A DNA stretch of 64,000 nucleotides from Neopusillimonas maritima (GCF_040930455.2 NZ_CP170494.1); one strand, 5' to 3'. Positions 44,429 through 53,078 are shown, counted from the first letter of the stretch. Numbers and translations: made by a program. The notes: generated by a model not told the origin, from the letters alone.

Positions 44429-45540
44429 GCGGCCTGAGCTTGTTCGTCGGGGTGTTCGATAGCGTGAATCTCTTTGCGTAAATGTTTGAGCGCCGGCGTA
44501 ACGATGGCGACGAATACGGCCTCACGCTGGCGGCGCTGGGCGGGATGATTCATGAGATAGCCTTTAGCGCCGGTATGCAATACGGCCGAATGCGTGGCAC
44601 GCAAGCAGAGTTCGGAGGTTGCCAGCCGCGCCTTTAACACATCCAGCACTTCCGGGTTGCCATTTTTGGTGGCTTGTGCCAGTTCTTTAATGCGCGATTT
44701 CAACGATTGAAGTTCGGCGCTTAAATCGTCGGCTTGATCGTCGAGAAAGACGTTCACGTGCGCATGTGTGGCGTTCGTATCTTCTATGGTTTCCACACTG
44801 GCTTCGATAATGCCCAAGCCCATGCCGGTTTGTCCGAGCACGAACCCTGGTTTAATGCGTTTAATGTAATCACCGAATTGCTCCGGGTGGGCAATGATGT
44901 CGGTTTGGTTAAGCGCCACTTTGTCGAAGCGGAGGCATAGAGTCTGTGTGCCTTCCATGCCCGAAAACTCCAGGCAAGGCCGCAGGGACACGCCGGGGGT
45001 ATCGCAACGTACGGCGAACATAATGTAGCCCTCGTCTTGCACGTAGGCGGCCACCAGGGCCAGATGGTCGGCGCTGATGTTGGAAACCCATGGCAAAGAC
45101 CCGCTTACCTGATAGCCGTTGTCGGTTCGCACTGCGCGTAGATTGATTTTTTCTATGCCGGCCAAATGCTTGACGGTATTCGACATGCCCGTTCCGGCCA
45201 AAATACGGGCACGCGCCACGTCTTTCAGGTAACGTTCACGAACCTCTTGATTGGGGGAGTGCAATAAATACCAGGCACAAGTCGACTGACACCACACCAT
45301 GAATCCGGTTGAGCCGCATTCACGGGAAATTGATGTGGTGATATCAATTTGGGTGGACAGGTCTAGCCCCAGACCATCGTATTCCTCTGGGATAGCAGCG
45401 GCAAAGCCTCCCAGTTTGCCCAGCTCGCGTAAATACGTTTCCGGGTAGAAGCCTTCGCGGTCGATGGCATCGGCCAGAGGGCGCAATTCGGTGCGGGCCT
45501 GCTGGGAAATGGCATTGATGATTGCTTCTGATTGATTCAT
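44425..45540 (-). CDS. Acyl-CoA-dehydrogenase-fold flavoprotein (possible SfnB/DszC-like oxidoreductase)
   Basis: The 371-residue protein has the three-part fold: an N-terminal helical domain (LRPLADAIDREGFYPETYLR, GGFAAAIPEEYDGLGLDLST), a middle beta domain (NGYQVSGSLPWVSNISADHL, FSGMEGTQTLCLRFDKVALN) and a C-terminal four-helix part (VLKARLATSELCLRATHSAV with HTGAKGYL and RRQREAVFVAIVTPAL). No clear catalytic Glu/Arg pair of beta-oxidation enzymes can be picked out. Fusion by ATGA overlap to an SsuABC-type importer suggests a flavin-dependent oxygenase of a transported organosulfur or organonitrogen compound. That substrate assignment is inference. Confidence 0.8.
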   Translation of the reverse strand: MNQSEAIINAISQQARTELRPLADAIDREGFYPETYLRELGKLGGFAAAIPEEYDGLGLDLSTQIDITTSISRECGSTGFMVWCQSTCAWYLLHSPNQEVRERYLKDVARARILAGTGMSNTVKHLAGIEKINLRAVRTDNGYQVSGSLPWVSNISADHLALVAAYVQDEGYIMFAVRCDTPGVSLRPCLEFSGMEGTQTLCLRFDKVALNQTDIIAHPEQFGDYIKRIKPGFVLGQTGMGLGIIEASVETIEDTNATHAHVNVFLDDQADDLSAELQSLKSRIKELAQATKNGNPEVLDVLKARLATSELCLRATHSAVLHTGAKGYLMNHPAQRRQREAVFVAIVTPALKHLRKEIHAIEHPDEQAQAA

Positions 45541-45578
45541 GGCGCTGACGTCCTAGTATTACCTGTGGGTTGCAAACT

Positions 45579-46121
45579 TCAGGCGTGGGGTTGCAGTTCA
45601 GGGTTGATGGGGGTGCGAGCCAGGTTGTTGGCGTAGTTGCAAAGGGTTGCCAAACTGACGCCTAACACAGCCTCAAGTGCATTGGCTTCGGTATAACCCG
45701 CTTCGAAAAACGCTTGTAATGTTTCATCTGATACATCGCCCTTGTTTTCCATCACAGCAATCGTGAATTGGGCGAGTGCGTTTAATTTGGCGTCGTTCAG
45801 TGCTTCGGTTTTGCGCAACGCCTGAATGACTTCTTCGGGCATTCCCAGTTTTTTGCGTGAAAGAGCCGTGTGGCCTGCTACGCAGAATCCGCAGCCATTC
45901 AGCGTGGCGGCGGTAATTTGTACGACTTCACGTTCTTCCGGAGTCAGGCCGGTTTTGGCGTTAATGCCGCCAACAACCTGGTATGTTTCCAGGGCGGTGG
46001 GTGCGTTAGCCAGAACGCCAATCAGGTTTGGGAGAAAACCGTTGTTCTTTTTCGCAGTTTCCAGGCGCTCTTTAGCGGCTTCAGGGGCGGAATCGAGGGT
46101 GTGAATAGTAAGACGGCTCAT
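45579..46121 (-). CDS. AhpD-like / carboxymuconolactone decarboxylase family protein
   Basis: The 180-residue protein (ATG 46121; an upstream in-frame start at 46133 adds only four residues) has the AhpD redox motif CGFCVAGH (CxxC...H) within VQITAATLNGCGFCVAGHTA. It also has the family blocks NGFLPNLIGVLANAPTALET and FFEAGYTEANALEAVLGVSL. Such proteins reduce peroxides or act on dienelactone-type compounds. It is the first gene of the leftward operon with the flavoprotein and ABC importer, with AAGGAGAG upstream (46139-46146). Confidence 0.88.
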   Translation of the reverse strand: MSRLTIHTLDSAPEAAKERLETAKKNNGFLPNLIGVLANAPTALETYQVVGGINAKTGLTPEEREVVQITAATLNGCGFCVAGHTALSRKKLGMPEEVIQALRKTEALNDAKLNALAQFTIAVMENKGDVSDETLQAFFEAGYTEANALEAVLGVSLATLCNYANNLARTPINPELQPHA

Positions 46122-46189
46122 ATAGAAAAACACTTTTTAAAGGAGAGTTTAAAAATCTGCTTTTCATTGTAGAGATGAGCCGATAGAAT

Positions 46190-46222
46190 TAGAAATAATA
46201 TAAAAGAATATATTTATTTCTA
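46190..46222. promoter_or_regulatory. AT-rich inverted repeat upstream of the AhpD-like operon (operator candidate)
   Basis: TAGAAATAATATA and TATATTTATTTCTA face each other across six bases, with one bulged T. It lies about 70 bases before the AhpD-like start in the most AT-rich stretch of the area, between that gene and the aminotransferase gene, whose 3' end is to the left-hand reading's upstream side. A dimeric regulator site is plausible; no regulator gene is adjacent. Confidence 0.45.
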
Positions 46223-46302
46223 CTGGAAATAAAGATATGGGTAAGGAGGCATACGGGCACCGGTTGTGGCGCCCGTAATGTTAGCGCTAATGCAGCCGAT
46301 GC

Positions 46303-47457
46303 TTAAGCCTGTTGCTCCGTGCGATAGGTTGCGGCAATTTGCCCCAGCGCATCGGCGAACAAGGCAACCGTGCGGTCAACATTCTGTAATTTGTCCAAGC
46401 CGAACAAGCCTAGGCGGAAGGTCATGAAATCGGCGGGTTCATCGCATTGCAATGGCACACCGGCGGCGGTTTGCAGGCCAATTTGCGTGAATGCGCGGGA
46501 GGAGTGGATATCCGGATTGGTTGTGTAACTTACAACGACGCCTGGCGCTTCGAACCCGGGCGCCGCCACGCTTTTGTAACCGCATCCGCCCAGCAGTTTG
46601 CGTACTGCTTGCCCCAATTCGCGCTGACGCGTTTTAGTTTGCTCAAGGCCTTCCGCCTCGGTTTGGGCAATGGCATTGCGCAATACCACCAACGCATCCG
46701 TTGGCATGGTTGCGTGGTAGGCATGGCCGCCTTTTTCGTAGGCTTGCATAATTTGCAACCATTTGCGCAGATCACATGCAAAGCTTGAACTGGTGGTTTC
46801 TTCAATACGGTTCAAAGCGCGGTCGCTTAACATCACCAGGCCGCAGCAGGCCGATGCCGACCAGCCTTTTTGAGGGGCGCTGATCAGGATATCCACATTC
46901 GAACTTTTCATGTCGACCCACATGGCGCCCGATGCGATGCAGTCCAGAACGAACAGCCCGCCATTGGCCCGCACGGCGTCACCGACCTGTTTCAGGTAGT
47001 TGTCCGTCAACATAATGCCCGAGGCCGTTTCTACGTGTGGCGCGAATAAAAGATCGGGTTTGTATTCGTGAATGGCCTGAACAACCTCTTCAATAGGCGC
47101 CGGAGCAAAAGCCGCCTGACTCCCCGCTTCCATTGGGCGCGCTTTCAGCACACGCGTGTCGGCTGGAATGTTTCCCATGTCGAAGATTTGCGACCAACGA
47201 TAGCTAAACCAACCGTTGCGCAAAACCATACACCGCTTTCCGTGGGCAAACTGGCGGGCAACGGCTTCCATGCCGAAGGTTCCGCTGCCGGGTACGATGA
47301 TGGTTGCGTCGGCGTTGTATACCCGTTTCATCGCGCTGGAAACATCATTCATTACGCCTTGAAAAAGCGCCGACATGTGGTTAAGAGCTCGATCGGTGTA
47401 GACAACCGAATATTCGAGCAAGCCATCGGGATCCACGGCGGGCAACAATTTCGACAT
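46303..47457 (-). CDS. Class V aminotransferase (alanine-glyoxylate/serine-pyruvate type)
   Basis: The 384-residue PLP enzyme shows the fold-type I landmarks: TIIVPGSGTFGMEAVARQFA (cofactor phosphate loop), LFVLDCIASGAMWVDMKSSN (aspartate over the pyridine ring) and DILISAPQKGWSASACCG, where Lys in PQKGWS is the expected Schiff-base lysine. The C-terminal domain has GVPLQCDEPADFMTFRLGLF with arginine for the carboxylate. Best fit is the serine-glyoxylate/alanine-glyoxylate group. Exact substrates are not decided by sequence. Confidence 0.9.
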   Translation of the reverse strand: MSKLLPAVDPDGLLEYSVVYTDRALNHMSALFQGVMNDVSSAMKRVYNADATIIVPGSGTFGMEAVARQFAHGKRCMVLRNGWFSYRWSQIFDMGNIPADTRVLKARPMEAGSQAAFAPAPIEEVVQAIHEYKPDLLFAPHVETASGIMLTDNYLKQVGDAVRANGGLFVLDCIASGAMWVDMKSSNVDILISAPQKGWSASACCGLVMLSDRALNRIEETTSSSFACDLRKWLQIMQAYEKGGHAYHATMPTDALVVLRNAIAQTEAEGLEQTKTRQRELGQAVRKLLGGCGYKSVAAPGFEAPGVVVSYTTNPDIHSSRAFTQIGLQTAAGVPLQCDEPADFMTFRLGLFGLDKLQNVDRTVALFADALGQIAATYRTEQQA

Positions 47458-47529
47458 AATGTACTCTTGGGAATCGGTGTAATAAACAAATCGATTGTAG
47501 TCGACATGGGTAAATGGTTCCGCCTGGTT

Positions 47530-48053
47530 TTATTGAACGCCAAAATTAAGCCTTTGAACGACTTGAACTGCCCCGTTTTTGTATTTAACGACGATACCTT
47601 CATCCGATCGGGGCACAATCCCCGTTAGCGCTGTGATGTTTACTTGGTGTGTTATCACCACCATCAGCCCGGGACCGTCCCACCGCGCAAATCGGGCCAG
47701 CGCGCGTTGGGTTTGCATCGCTTCGGCTTGTCGATTGCTGAAAAAAGAGTTGAATTCCGGTGCTTCGGTGACTTGGCTGGGAAAGGCCAATGTGGCCGTA
47801 TCCATGCAACGACACCATTGCGAGCTTAAGACTTGGGTCACTGCAATCGTCTGGTTACGAAACCATTGACCAATTTGTCGTGCCTGTTCGCGGCCGGTTT
47901 CGTTCAAATTGCGTTGAGTGGCGCATTGACCCAATGTGAAATTGGCTGGGTCGCCTCCGCCGGGAGCGCTGCAAAGACTGAGAGCAACAGTGTGAGGCAA
48001 AACGCAATAAACAGGTGCATAGGGACACGACAACGAGCGCATGAGACGTTCAT
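47530..48053 (-). pseudogene. Exported histidine phosphatase family gene, broken (RHG motif deleted, frame changed)
   Basis: ATG 48053, with ribosome site AAGGAC, opens a good signal peptide (FIAFCLTLLLSVFAALPAEA), but this frame stops at 47904. The phosphatase body continues in another frame: SAPGGGDPANFTLGQCATQR, NLNETGREQARQIGQWFRNQ, VLSSQWCRCMDTATLAF and VITHQVNITALTG, with the second-half histidine kept. Family members read ...LLRHAxAPG...GDP at the point where here LSLCSAPGGGDP stands, so about 20 codons including the catalytic RH(G/A) are missing. Both the missing motif and the frame change argue for a dead gene. Confidence 0.75.
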
Positions 48054-48113
48054 ATAAAGTCCTTTAGGGCGAACCGGAAGTGCTGTGTTATGAGTAAGGG
48101 CATTGCATAATAT

Positions 48114-48767
48114 ATGCGCAAAACGAAGGAGCAGGGGGGTGTTGGAACGTGGCACGAGTTTGAGGAAATGACGTTGCAGTTGAAATCGAGTGACTTTAAT
48201 GACGACGCATCGCGCGTGGCTCGCCGTCTTATAGGGGCAATACTGCTGGTGGATGGTGTGGGAGGCCGAATTGTGGAAACGGAGGCTTACGATCGGGATG
48301 ACCCGGCGTCACACTGTTTTGGCGGACGAACAAGCCGTAATCAAGCCATGTTTGGGCCTCCTGGATGCGCCTATGTTTACCGGTCGTATGGTATCCACTG
48401 GTGCTTGAATTTTGTTTGTCGAGAGCAGGGCCATGGCGCGGGTGTACTAATTAGAGCGTTGGAACCGCTATATGGTTTGGATGTCATACGGGAGCGTCGA
48501 GACGGCCGACCGTTGCGCGAATTATGTTCAGGGCCGGGTCGGGTGGGGCAGGCGCTGGCGATTCACCGCGATTACAACGGTCATCCGCTTGACAGGCCGC
48601 CTTTTGAAGTGTGGGCGGCCGAAGCACCCCTACCGGTGAGTGTGGGTCCGCGCATTGGTATCAGCAAGGCTGTGGAAACCCCCTGGCGATTTGGTCTGAC
48701 GGGCTCAGGGTTTCTTAGTAAACCGTTTCGCGAAGGGGCAAAGACAGGGCCGAGCCCAAAGCCGTAA
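48114..48767 (+). CDS. DNA-3-methyladenine glycosylase (AAG/MPG family)
   Basis: The enzyme removes alkylated purines from DNA. The catalytic glutamate sits in RIVETEAYDRDDPASHCFGG, and the base-flipping segment is CAYVYRSYGIHWCLNFVCRE. LCSGPGRVGQALAI and VGPRIGISKAVETPWRF complete the family pattern. ATG 48114 gives 217 residues; ATG 48168 (MTLQLKSSDFN) matches the usual N-terminus better, though neither has a well-spaced ribosome site. It converges on the 681-residue gene. Confidence 0.92.
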   Translation: MRKTKEQGGVGTWHEFEEMTLQLKSSDFNDDASRVARRLIGAILLVDGVGGRIVETEAYDRDDPASHCFGGRTSRNQAMFGPPGCAYVYRSYGIHWCLNFVCREQGHGAGVLIRALEPLYGLDVIRERRDGRPLRELCSGPGRVGQALAIHRDYNGHPLDRPPFEVWAAEAPLPVSVGPRIGISKAVETPWRFGLTGSGFLSKPFREGAKTGPSPKP

Positions 48768-48791
48768 ACCGGGTCATACTTTTTTGGTGGT

Positions 48792-50837
48792 TTAGAGGGG
48801 GCTTTCCGCCAGACGGCCGGCCGCCCAACTTGCTTTGGCTTTTTCGTATACATCTTCGAAGACGTTCGCTTCAACAGGCGGTTTTTCAGCCCCTTTCAGG
48901 CCGTCGTCGTGGAAAATATATAAACGTGAGGCGAAGTCGGCAAAGGGCAACGACCCTTCGCCCGGCAATTCGCCACTGCCTTGTGTTGAAACCACGGTGC
49001 CATTGCCCCAGTCTTGACCGCTGTCGTTGTTAGGGTTGAAAAAATACACCCGCATTTCGTTGTTTTGGTCAAGCGCGACGCGAATAATGGTAATCGCATG
49101 CCAACCTACAAACCCGCCTGAACTGTCGGTGACTGCAATCCCCGCTGGTTGGGGGTGAATAATGGGCTCGTTGCCGTTATAGAGCGGATGGTAGGTTTGA
49201 TAGAACGATGTAATGAATTGATGGTACTGCTTTAACTGCCCGGTTGCGATGTCGACCGCAATATAAAAGTCGCGCCCTACCCACCAACCGTGTAGTTCCG
49301 GATTAATCCACTTGTGCGGGTCTTCGCCACGCCCTGCCACGCGCCGGCCCATTTCTGCATAAAGACGGTCAAGGTGCGGTACCAGCAGGATTGACACTGC
49401 GTCGGCATCCAACGGAATGTTCGACGCCAAGCCAAGCTGTAATTGGCTTGAATCGAGCGGTTGCCCTTCGAAATGCATAATAATGCGGTCGTTATGGGTG
49501 ACCTGGGCCAATAACCACAGCAAGTAGTCGGGGTCATTCAACGCCCACATTGATAAGGCGCGTGCCGATTGACAAGTGGGGTTGTTGCCCTGGCCCACCC
49601 CTAGCGGTTGCCCCAACATCTGCATAACCCCGGCAATCATGCGTTGTCGGGCGGGAATAGTCGGGCCAAAAGCCACCTCTAAAGAATAGGTACAGGCAGT
49701 GCTGGGTTCTGTCGCTAAAAGTCGCCACAATGACGGGGCAATAGGCGGCGAATACAAAATGCCGCGCTCAAGCATGAGCGCCATACCTAAAATGGCCTCG
49801 CCGGTGCCGATATGGACCGATTCTTTAATAAGCTGATTAACCAGCGATTGATAGCAACGCAGGCAATCCAGGCCGGTACTGGAAAGGCCCAGTACCTGAG
49901 GTAGAAGGTCTCGGTGATCGGAGGCCATAATAAATTGCACAAAGCCAACCTGGTAGTCGGATACCAGACCGGTGTCGTGCATGGCGCGGGCCATACCCAT
50001 GGCTTCCGCTTGCAGTGCGCCGCGGTCGGCCGCGTTCAGGCGTTGTGTGTAAACCTCAAGACCAGGGTCGTCGCGGCATAAGTGCGTGGGGCCGAACAGC
50101 GCGCTAATGAGGCGGTCGGCCCCCACTGCGCGGGTATCACTCATGCCGTTCTGCTCGGCGTGCAAGGCGACGGCGATTTGCACAATCATTGACTTCACCG
50201 GCCCAACCTGCAAGGGCCGTTGGGTCAGGATACGCCACACTTCATCCACCAGGCGGCTCAGGATACTTTCCGCGCCGATCTGCTCTAGAACGTGTTTTAA
50301 CAACTGGTCGATTGCCGGACCCATCGGGCCCTCACGCACACGTGATACTTCAGACGCGGTGCCCAGAATCCGGTCGAGATTCAAGGCCAGTACCTGCGTT
50401 AAAAAATGGCGAGCTTGCGCTGCGGGCAACCCGTTTACGCGGTAGGTATATTGCGCAACTGCCAAAAACCGCAGCAAGCTTAAACATTCAAGTGCAACGG
50501 TTTGGGGTTCCGCTTTTTCAAGCGTGTTCTTTACCAGCCCCGGCAAAAGCTGGGCCGGGGTGCTCCAGTCGGTTCCGGCAAAAATGCCCGCTTGGTCGAG
50601 GCGTTGAATTCGCCCTTGAAGCGCGGCAATGCTGTCGGGCTGCTTCAAAAGCCGGCAAGTGGCCTCCAGTATCCGGCTTTGATATGTTGCCTTACCAACA
50701 AGCGAAGCCTTTTCAAGTTGCGACAACATGTGGTCGAACTTGGAAAGCATCGAGTCGAGAGATGCCGGATTAACTGCTGTGGAAGGGCTTTGAGCCGATT
50801 CCGTTGTGTAAAGCGGATTACCCATGTGGCAAAACAC
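48792..50837 (-). CDS. Unrecognised 681-residue protein with a papain-like Gln/Cys/His/Asn arrangement
   Basis: I do not know this family. There is no signal peptide or membrane segment. Residues 1-400 are mostly helical and Leu/Ala-rich. From about 410 a different domain begins: GQGNNPTCQSARALSMWA (Gln416, Cys422), GGFVGWHAITIIRV (His580) and VYFFNPNNDSG (Asn601). Gln six residues before Cys, then His 158 and Asn 21 residues later, resembles papain (Gln19, Cys25, His159, Asn175). I infer a clan-CA-type cysteine peptidase or transamidase. Start is GTG 50837 or ATG 50825, 5-17 bases after the ATP-grasp stop, so the two genes form an operon. Confidence 0.6.
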   Translation of the reverse strand: MFCHMGNPLYTTESAQSPSTAVNPASLDSMLSKFDHMLSQLEKASLVGKATYQSRILEATCRLLKQPDSIAALQGRIQRLDQAGIFAGTDWSTPAQLLPGLVKNTLEKAEPQTVALECLSLLRFLAVAQYTYRVNGLPAAQARHFLTQVLALNLDRILGTASEVSRVREGPMGPAIDQLLKHVLEQIGAESILSRLVDEVWRILTQRPLQVGPVKSMIVQIAVALHAEQNGMSDTRAVGADRLISALFGPTHLCRDDPGLEVYTQRLNAADRGALQAEAMGMARAMHDTGLVSDYQVGFVQFIMASDHRDLLPQVLGLSSTGLDCLRCYQSLVNQLIKESVHIGTGEAILGMALMLERGILYSPPIAPSLWRLLATEPSTACTYSLEVAFGPTIPARQRMIAGVMQMLGQPLGVGQGNNPTCQSARALSMWALNDPDYLLWLLAQVTHNDRIIMHFEGQPLDSSQLQLGLASNIPLDADAVSILLVPHLDRLYAEMGRRVAGRGEDPHKWINPELHGWWVGRDFYIAVDIATGQLKQYHQFITSFYQTYHPLYNGNEPIIHPQPAGIAVTDSSGGFVGWHAITIIRVALDQNNEMRVYFFNPNNDSGQDWGNGTVVSTQGSGELPGEGSLPFADFASRLYIFHDDGLKGAEKPPVEANVFEDVYEKAKASWAAGRLAESPL

Positions 50838-50842
50838 TACCC

Positions 50843-52066
50843 TTAAACATAGAAATCAAGATCTTCTTGTGCCTTAAGCAGGTCGCGCAGGCGGTGCGGA
50901 TCCTCACCGTGGAAATAGATCAGCCCCCAATGTGTACCAAATGCCGAGCGTTTTGTAACCTTTTGCTCAAGCGGCGGCACCAGTTCGTGAAACTCGAAAT
51001 ACGGATCGTTAACGGTTTCGTCGGGCAAGGCAAGCTCGCTCACTACACGGCGGCGTGGGTAAACGCCAAAGCATCCTGCGTGGCCGTTGGCATCCTCAAC
51101 CGGTGTGGGGAAAAACGCGTCAAGCTCTTCCTGCGTTGTTTTCGGGTCGAACGCCATGACAAGTGCCTGATAGCCATTGAATTCGTAAACCCGCTCAAGC
51201 AGCTCAAATACGTTGAAGCCGGGCGGACGATAGGCCACTTCGCCAAAATACATGGTGCCGTCGCTCGTAACAAAGTATTCAGGGTGAATAAAACCGAAAT
51301 CGATATCAAACACTTCAATAAGCTTTTCTATTTCCTGTGTAATGCGGCCACGCCACTTTTCCAGTTCAGGGGTGGCCGGCACGAATACAGAGTAGCCTAG
51401 CGAGACATATTCGGAAATATTAAGAAACTGGATTTTTCGGTCTTTAATCCAGGCTTCCACTGCGAATTCCCAGCCGCTTAGATGGCTTTCCATTAAAGCG
51501 GGGAACTCGTCATCGGAAATCGTGGCGACATCGTCGGCCGTACGAATAACACGATGTCCCAAACAGCCGGCCTTATCGAATGCCTTGAAGTGAATAGGGT
51601 CGTTTGGGTCGCCGTCAAGCTTGAGCAAGGTTTGGTTTACCCGCTTCAGAAACCGGATCACGTCGTTTCGATCCATGGCTTCTTCGAAAATGCCAACGCG
51701 GATACCGCCTAATTGTGCGCGACGCTTCATGAGCGATTTGTCGCGGAACAACATCGACTGACCCAGCAAGCGGGGGTTGTCGAGCAAAACGGAGTTAACG
51801 GCCCCGGCCCATTCCACCGTTTCCTCGAATAGCGGTACAGCGACATCGACGCCCATTTCCTGCAGCGTAATCGCCAATTCATAAGAGCGATCGTTAAGAC
51901 GCTCGAAATCCCAGGATATAAACGGAATATTATGTTCTTTGGCGTAATCTTCAGCCCAGGGTGGGGCGACAACAATATAGCGCCGGTCGAAATTTTCGAG
52001 CGCATCAATACAGCGCAGGCTCCAGCCCAGCACCGCAATAAATCCCTTATTCGGGTCTTTTTCCAT
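50843..52066 (-). CDS. ATP-grasp superfamily enzyme (ATP-dependent carboxylate-amine ligase), substrate unknown
   Basis: ATG 52066 is firmly set by AAGGAGGT at 52072-52079; upstream in-frame codons are non-conserved. The 407-residue protein has an N-terminal pre-ATP-grasp Rossmann part (GFIAVLGWSLRCIDALENFD, RRYIVVAPPWAEDYAKEHNI). The ATP-grasp fold follows: MESHLSGWEFAVEAWIKDRK, FDIDFGFIHPEYFVTSDGTM and YFGEVAYRPPGFNVFELLER, the last matching the Mg-binding E-x-N-x-R block with Asn replaced by Ala. The family joins a carboxyl group to an amine through acyl phosphate. A papain-like protein is encoded directly downstream. Acceptor and donor are unknown. Confidence 0.82.
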   Translation of the reverse strand: MEKDPNKGFIAVLGWSLRCIDALENFDRRYIVVAPPWAEDYAKEHNIPFISWDFERLNDRSYELAITLQEMGVDVAVPLFEETVEWAGAVNSVLLDNPRLLGQSMLFRDKSLMKRRAQLGGIRVGIFEEAMDRNDVIRFLKRVNQTLLKLDGDPNDPIHFKAFDKAGCLGHRVIRTADDVATISDDEFPALMESHLSGWEFAVEAWIKDRKIQFLNISEYVSLGYSVFVPATPELEKWRGRITQEIEKLIEVFDIDFGFIHPEYFVTSDGTMYFGEVAYRPPGFNVFELLERVYEFNGYQALVMAFDPKTTQEELDAFFPTPVEDANGHAGCFGVYPRRRVVSELALPDETVNDPYFEFHELVPPLEQKVTKRSAFGTHWGLIYFHGEDPHRLRDLLKAQEDLDFYV

Positions 52067-52071
52067 ATGAG

Positions 52072-52079
52072 ACCTCCTT
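52072..52079 (-). promoter_or_regulatory. Perfect Shine-Dalgarno AAGGAGGT of the ATP-grasp gene
   Basis: Reads AAGGAGGT on the minus strand, five bases before ATG 52066. It decides the start against an open frame that runs 82 codons further upstream and suggests strong translation. Confidence 0.9.
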
Positions 52080-52189
52080 AAATGTTCGCCGGCTGGCAAC
52101 AGGTGGCCCGGAACCGGGCGTAGGCGAGCCGGTTCCTGTTTAGCATACAGGGTTAAGGCTGGGATGTCTTGTTTCCTAGGAGGAACTCG

Positions 52190-53029
52190 ATGATGCGATG
52201 TGGGTTCCTTGTTCATGGGTGCCTTGTTTCCAGGGCTGGTGCTCGCGGCCTTGTACATGGTTACATTTTTGTTGTTTGCATGGTCAAGCCTAAGCTGGCG
52301 CCGCGCATGCATGCCGATGAGGCGCCAGCCGACAGCGCCGAACTATGGTCTTTGATTTTCCGTAGCTTTATCCCGCCGGTTTTCCTGATTGTGTTGGTGC
52401 TGGGTTCCATATTTTTTGGTTGGGCAACCCCCACTGAGGCCGGTGGTGTAGGAGCTTTCGGTGCAATACTGCTTGCGGCGGCGAAACGGAATTTGAAATT
52501 TTCAGTGATGAAAGATGTACTGGTGCGGTCCGCCAAAATCAACGCTATGCTCTTTATGATTTTTTTGGGCGCGACGGCATTTTCTTACGTTTTCCGTTCT
52601 TTGGGCGGGGACGACATTATTGCCGAGTTCTTTGAAAACTTAGGGATCGGCCCTGTAGGTGTTCTGGTTTTAATGTTGCTTGTTGTTTTCGTGATGGGTT
52701 TCTTTTTCGACTGGATCGAAATTATCCTGATTATTTTGCCGGTTTTTACCCCCATTCTGGAAACAATGGACTTGGGTAGTCACGTTGCACAAAGCGACTT
52801 TTTGGTTTGGTTTGCCATTTTGCTGGCGGTTAATCTGCAAACCTCTTATCTGACACCGCCTTTTGGGTACGCCTTGTTCTACATGAAGGGGGCGAAGATA
52901 CCCGGTGTGACCATGCAACACATTTATGCGGGCATTATTCCTTTCGTGATTCTGCAGTTGATTGGCCTTGTATTGGTGGCATTGTTCCCGGAAATCGTTT
53001 TGTGGTTACCTAGAAAGCTCGGTTTGTGA
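52190..53029 (+). pseudogene. TRAP transporter large permease (DctM) remnant: 5'-truncated and frameshifted
   Basis: The last ~250 residues of a DctM protein are clear: SFIPPVFLIVLVLGSIFFGW, ATPTEAGGVGAFGAILLAAA, GFFFDWIEIILIILPVFTPI, LQTSYLTPPFGYALFYMKGA. Upstream, homology lies in another frame (DVGSLFMGALFPGLVLAALY then MVTFLLFAW) up to about 52282. One extra G after GCATGG would join the frames as AWVKPKLAP, so a single-base deletion is likely. Homology starts abruptly near 52195 after a stop, so the first ~200 codons are gone and no DctP/DctQ gene is present. Confidence 0.85.
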
Positions 53030-53078
53030 GCATAGCCTGGTATTTGGCTTGCCGTCTGGATACGACTCAGTCAGAATA

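Noticed and set aside
52169..52280. AGGAGGAAC plus ATG 52190 as a real start of the DctM-like frame
   Set aside because: The frame from this ATG up to about 52282 encodes no DctM sequence; the homologous frame there is a different one, so the ribosome-site match is probably chance.
50843..52312. Longer 489-residue version of the ATP-grasp protein
   Set aside because: The first 82 codons lack homology and overlap the leader; the perfect AAGGAGGT fixes the start at 52066.
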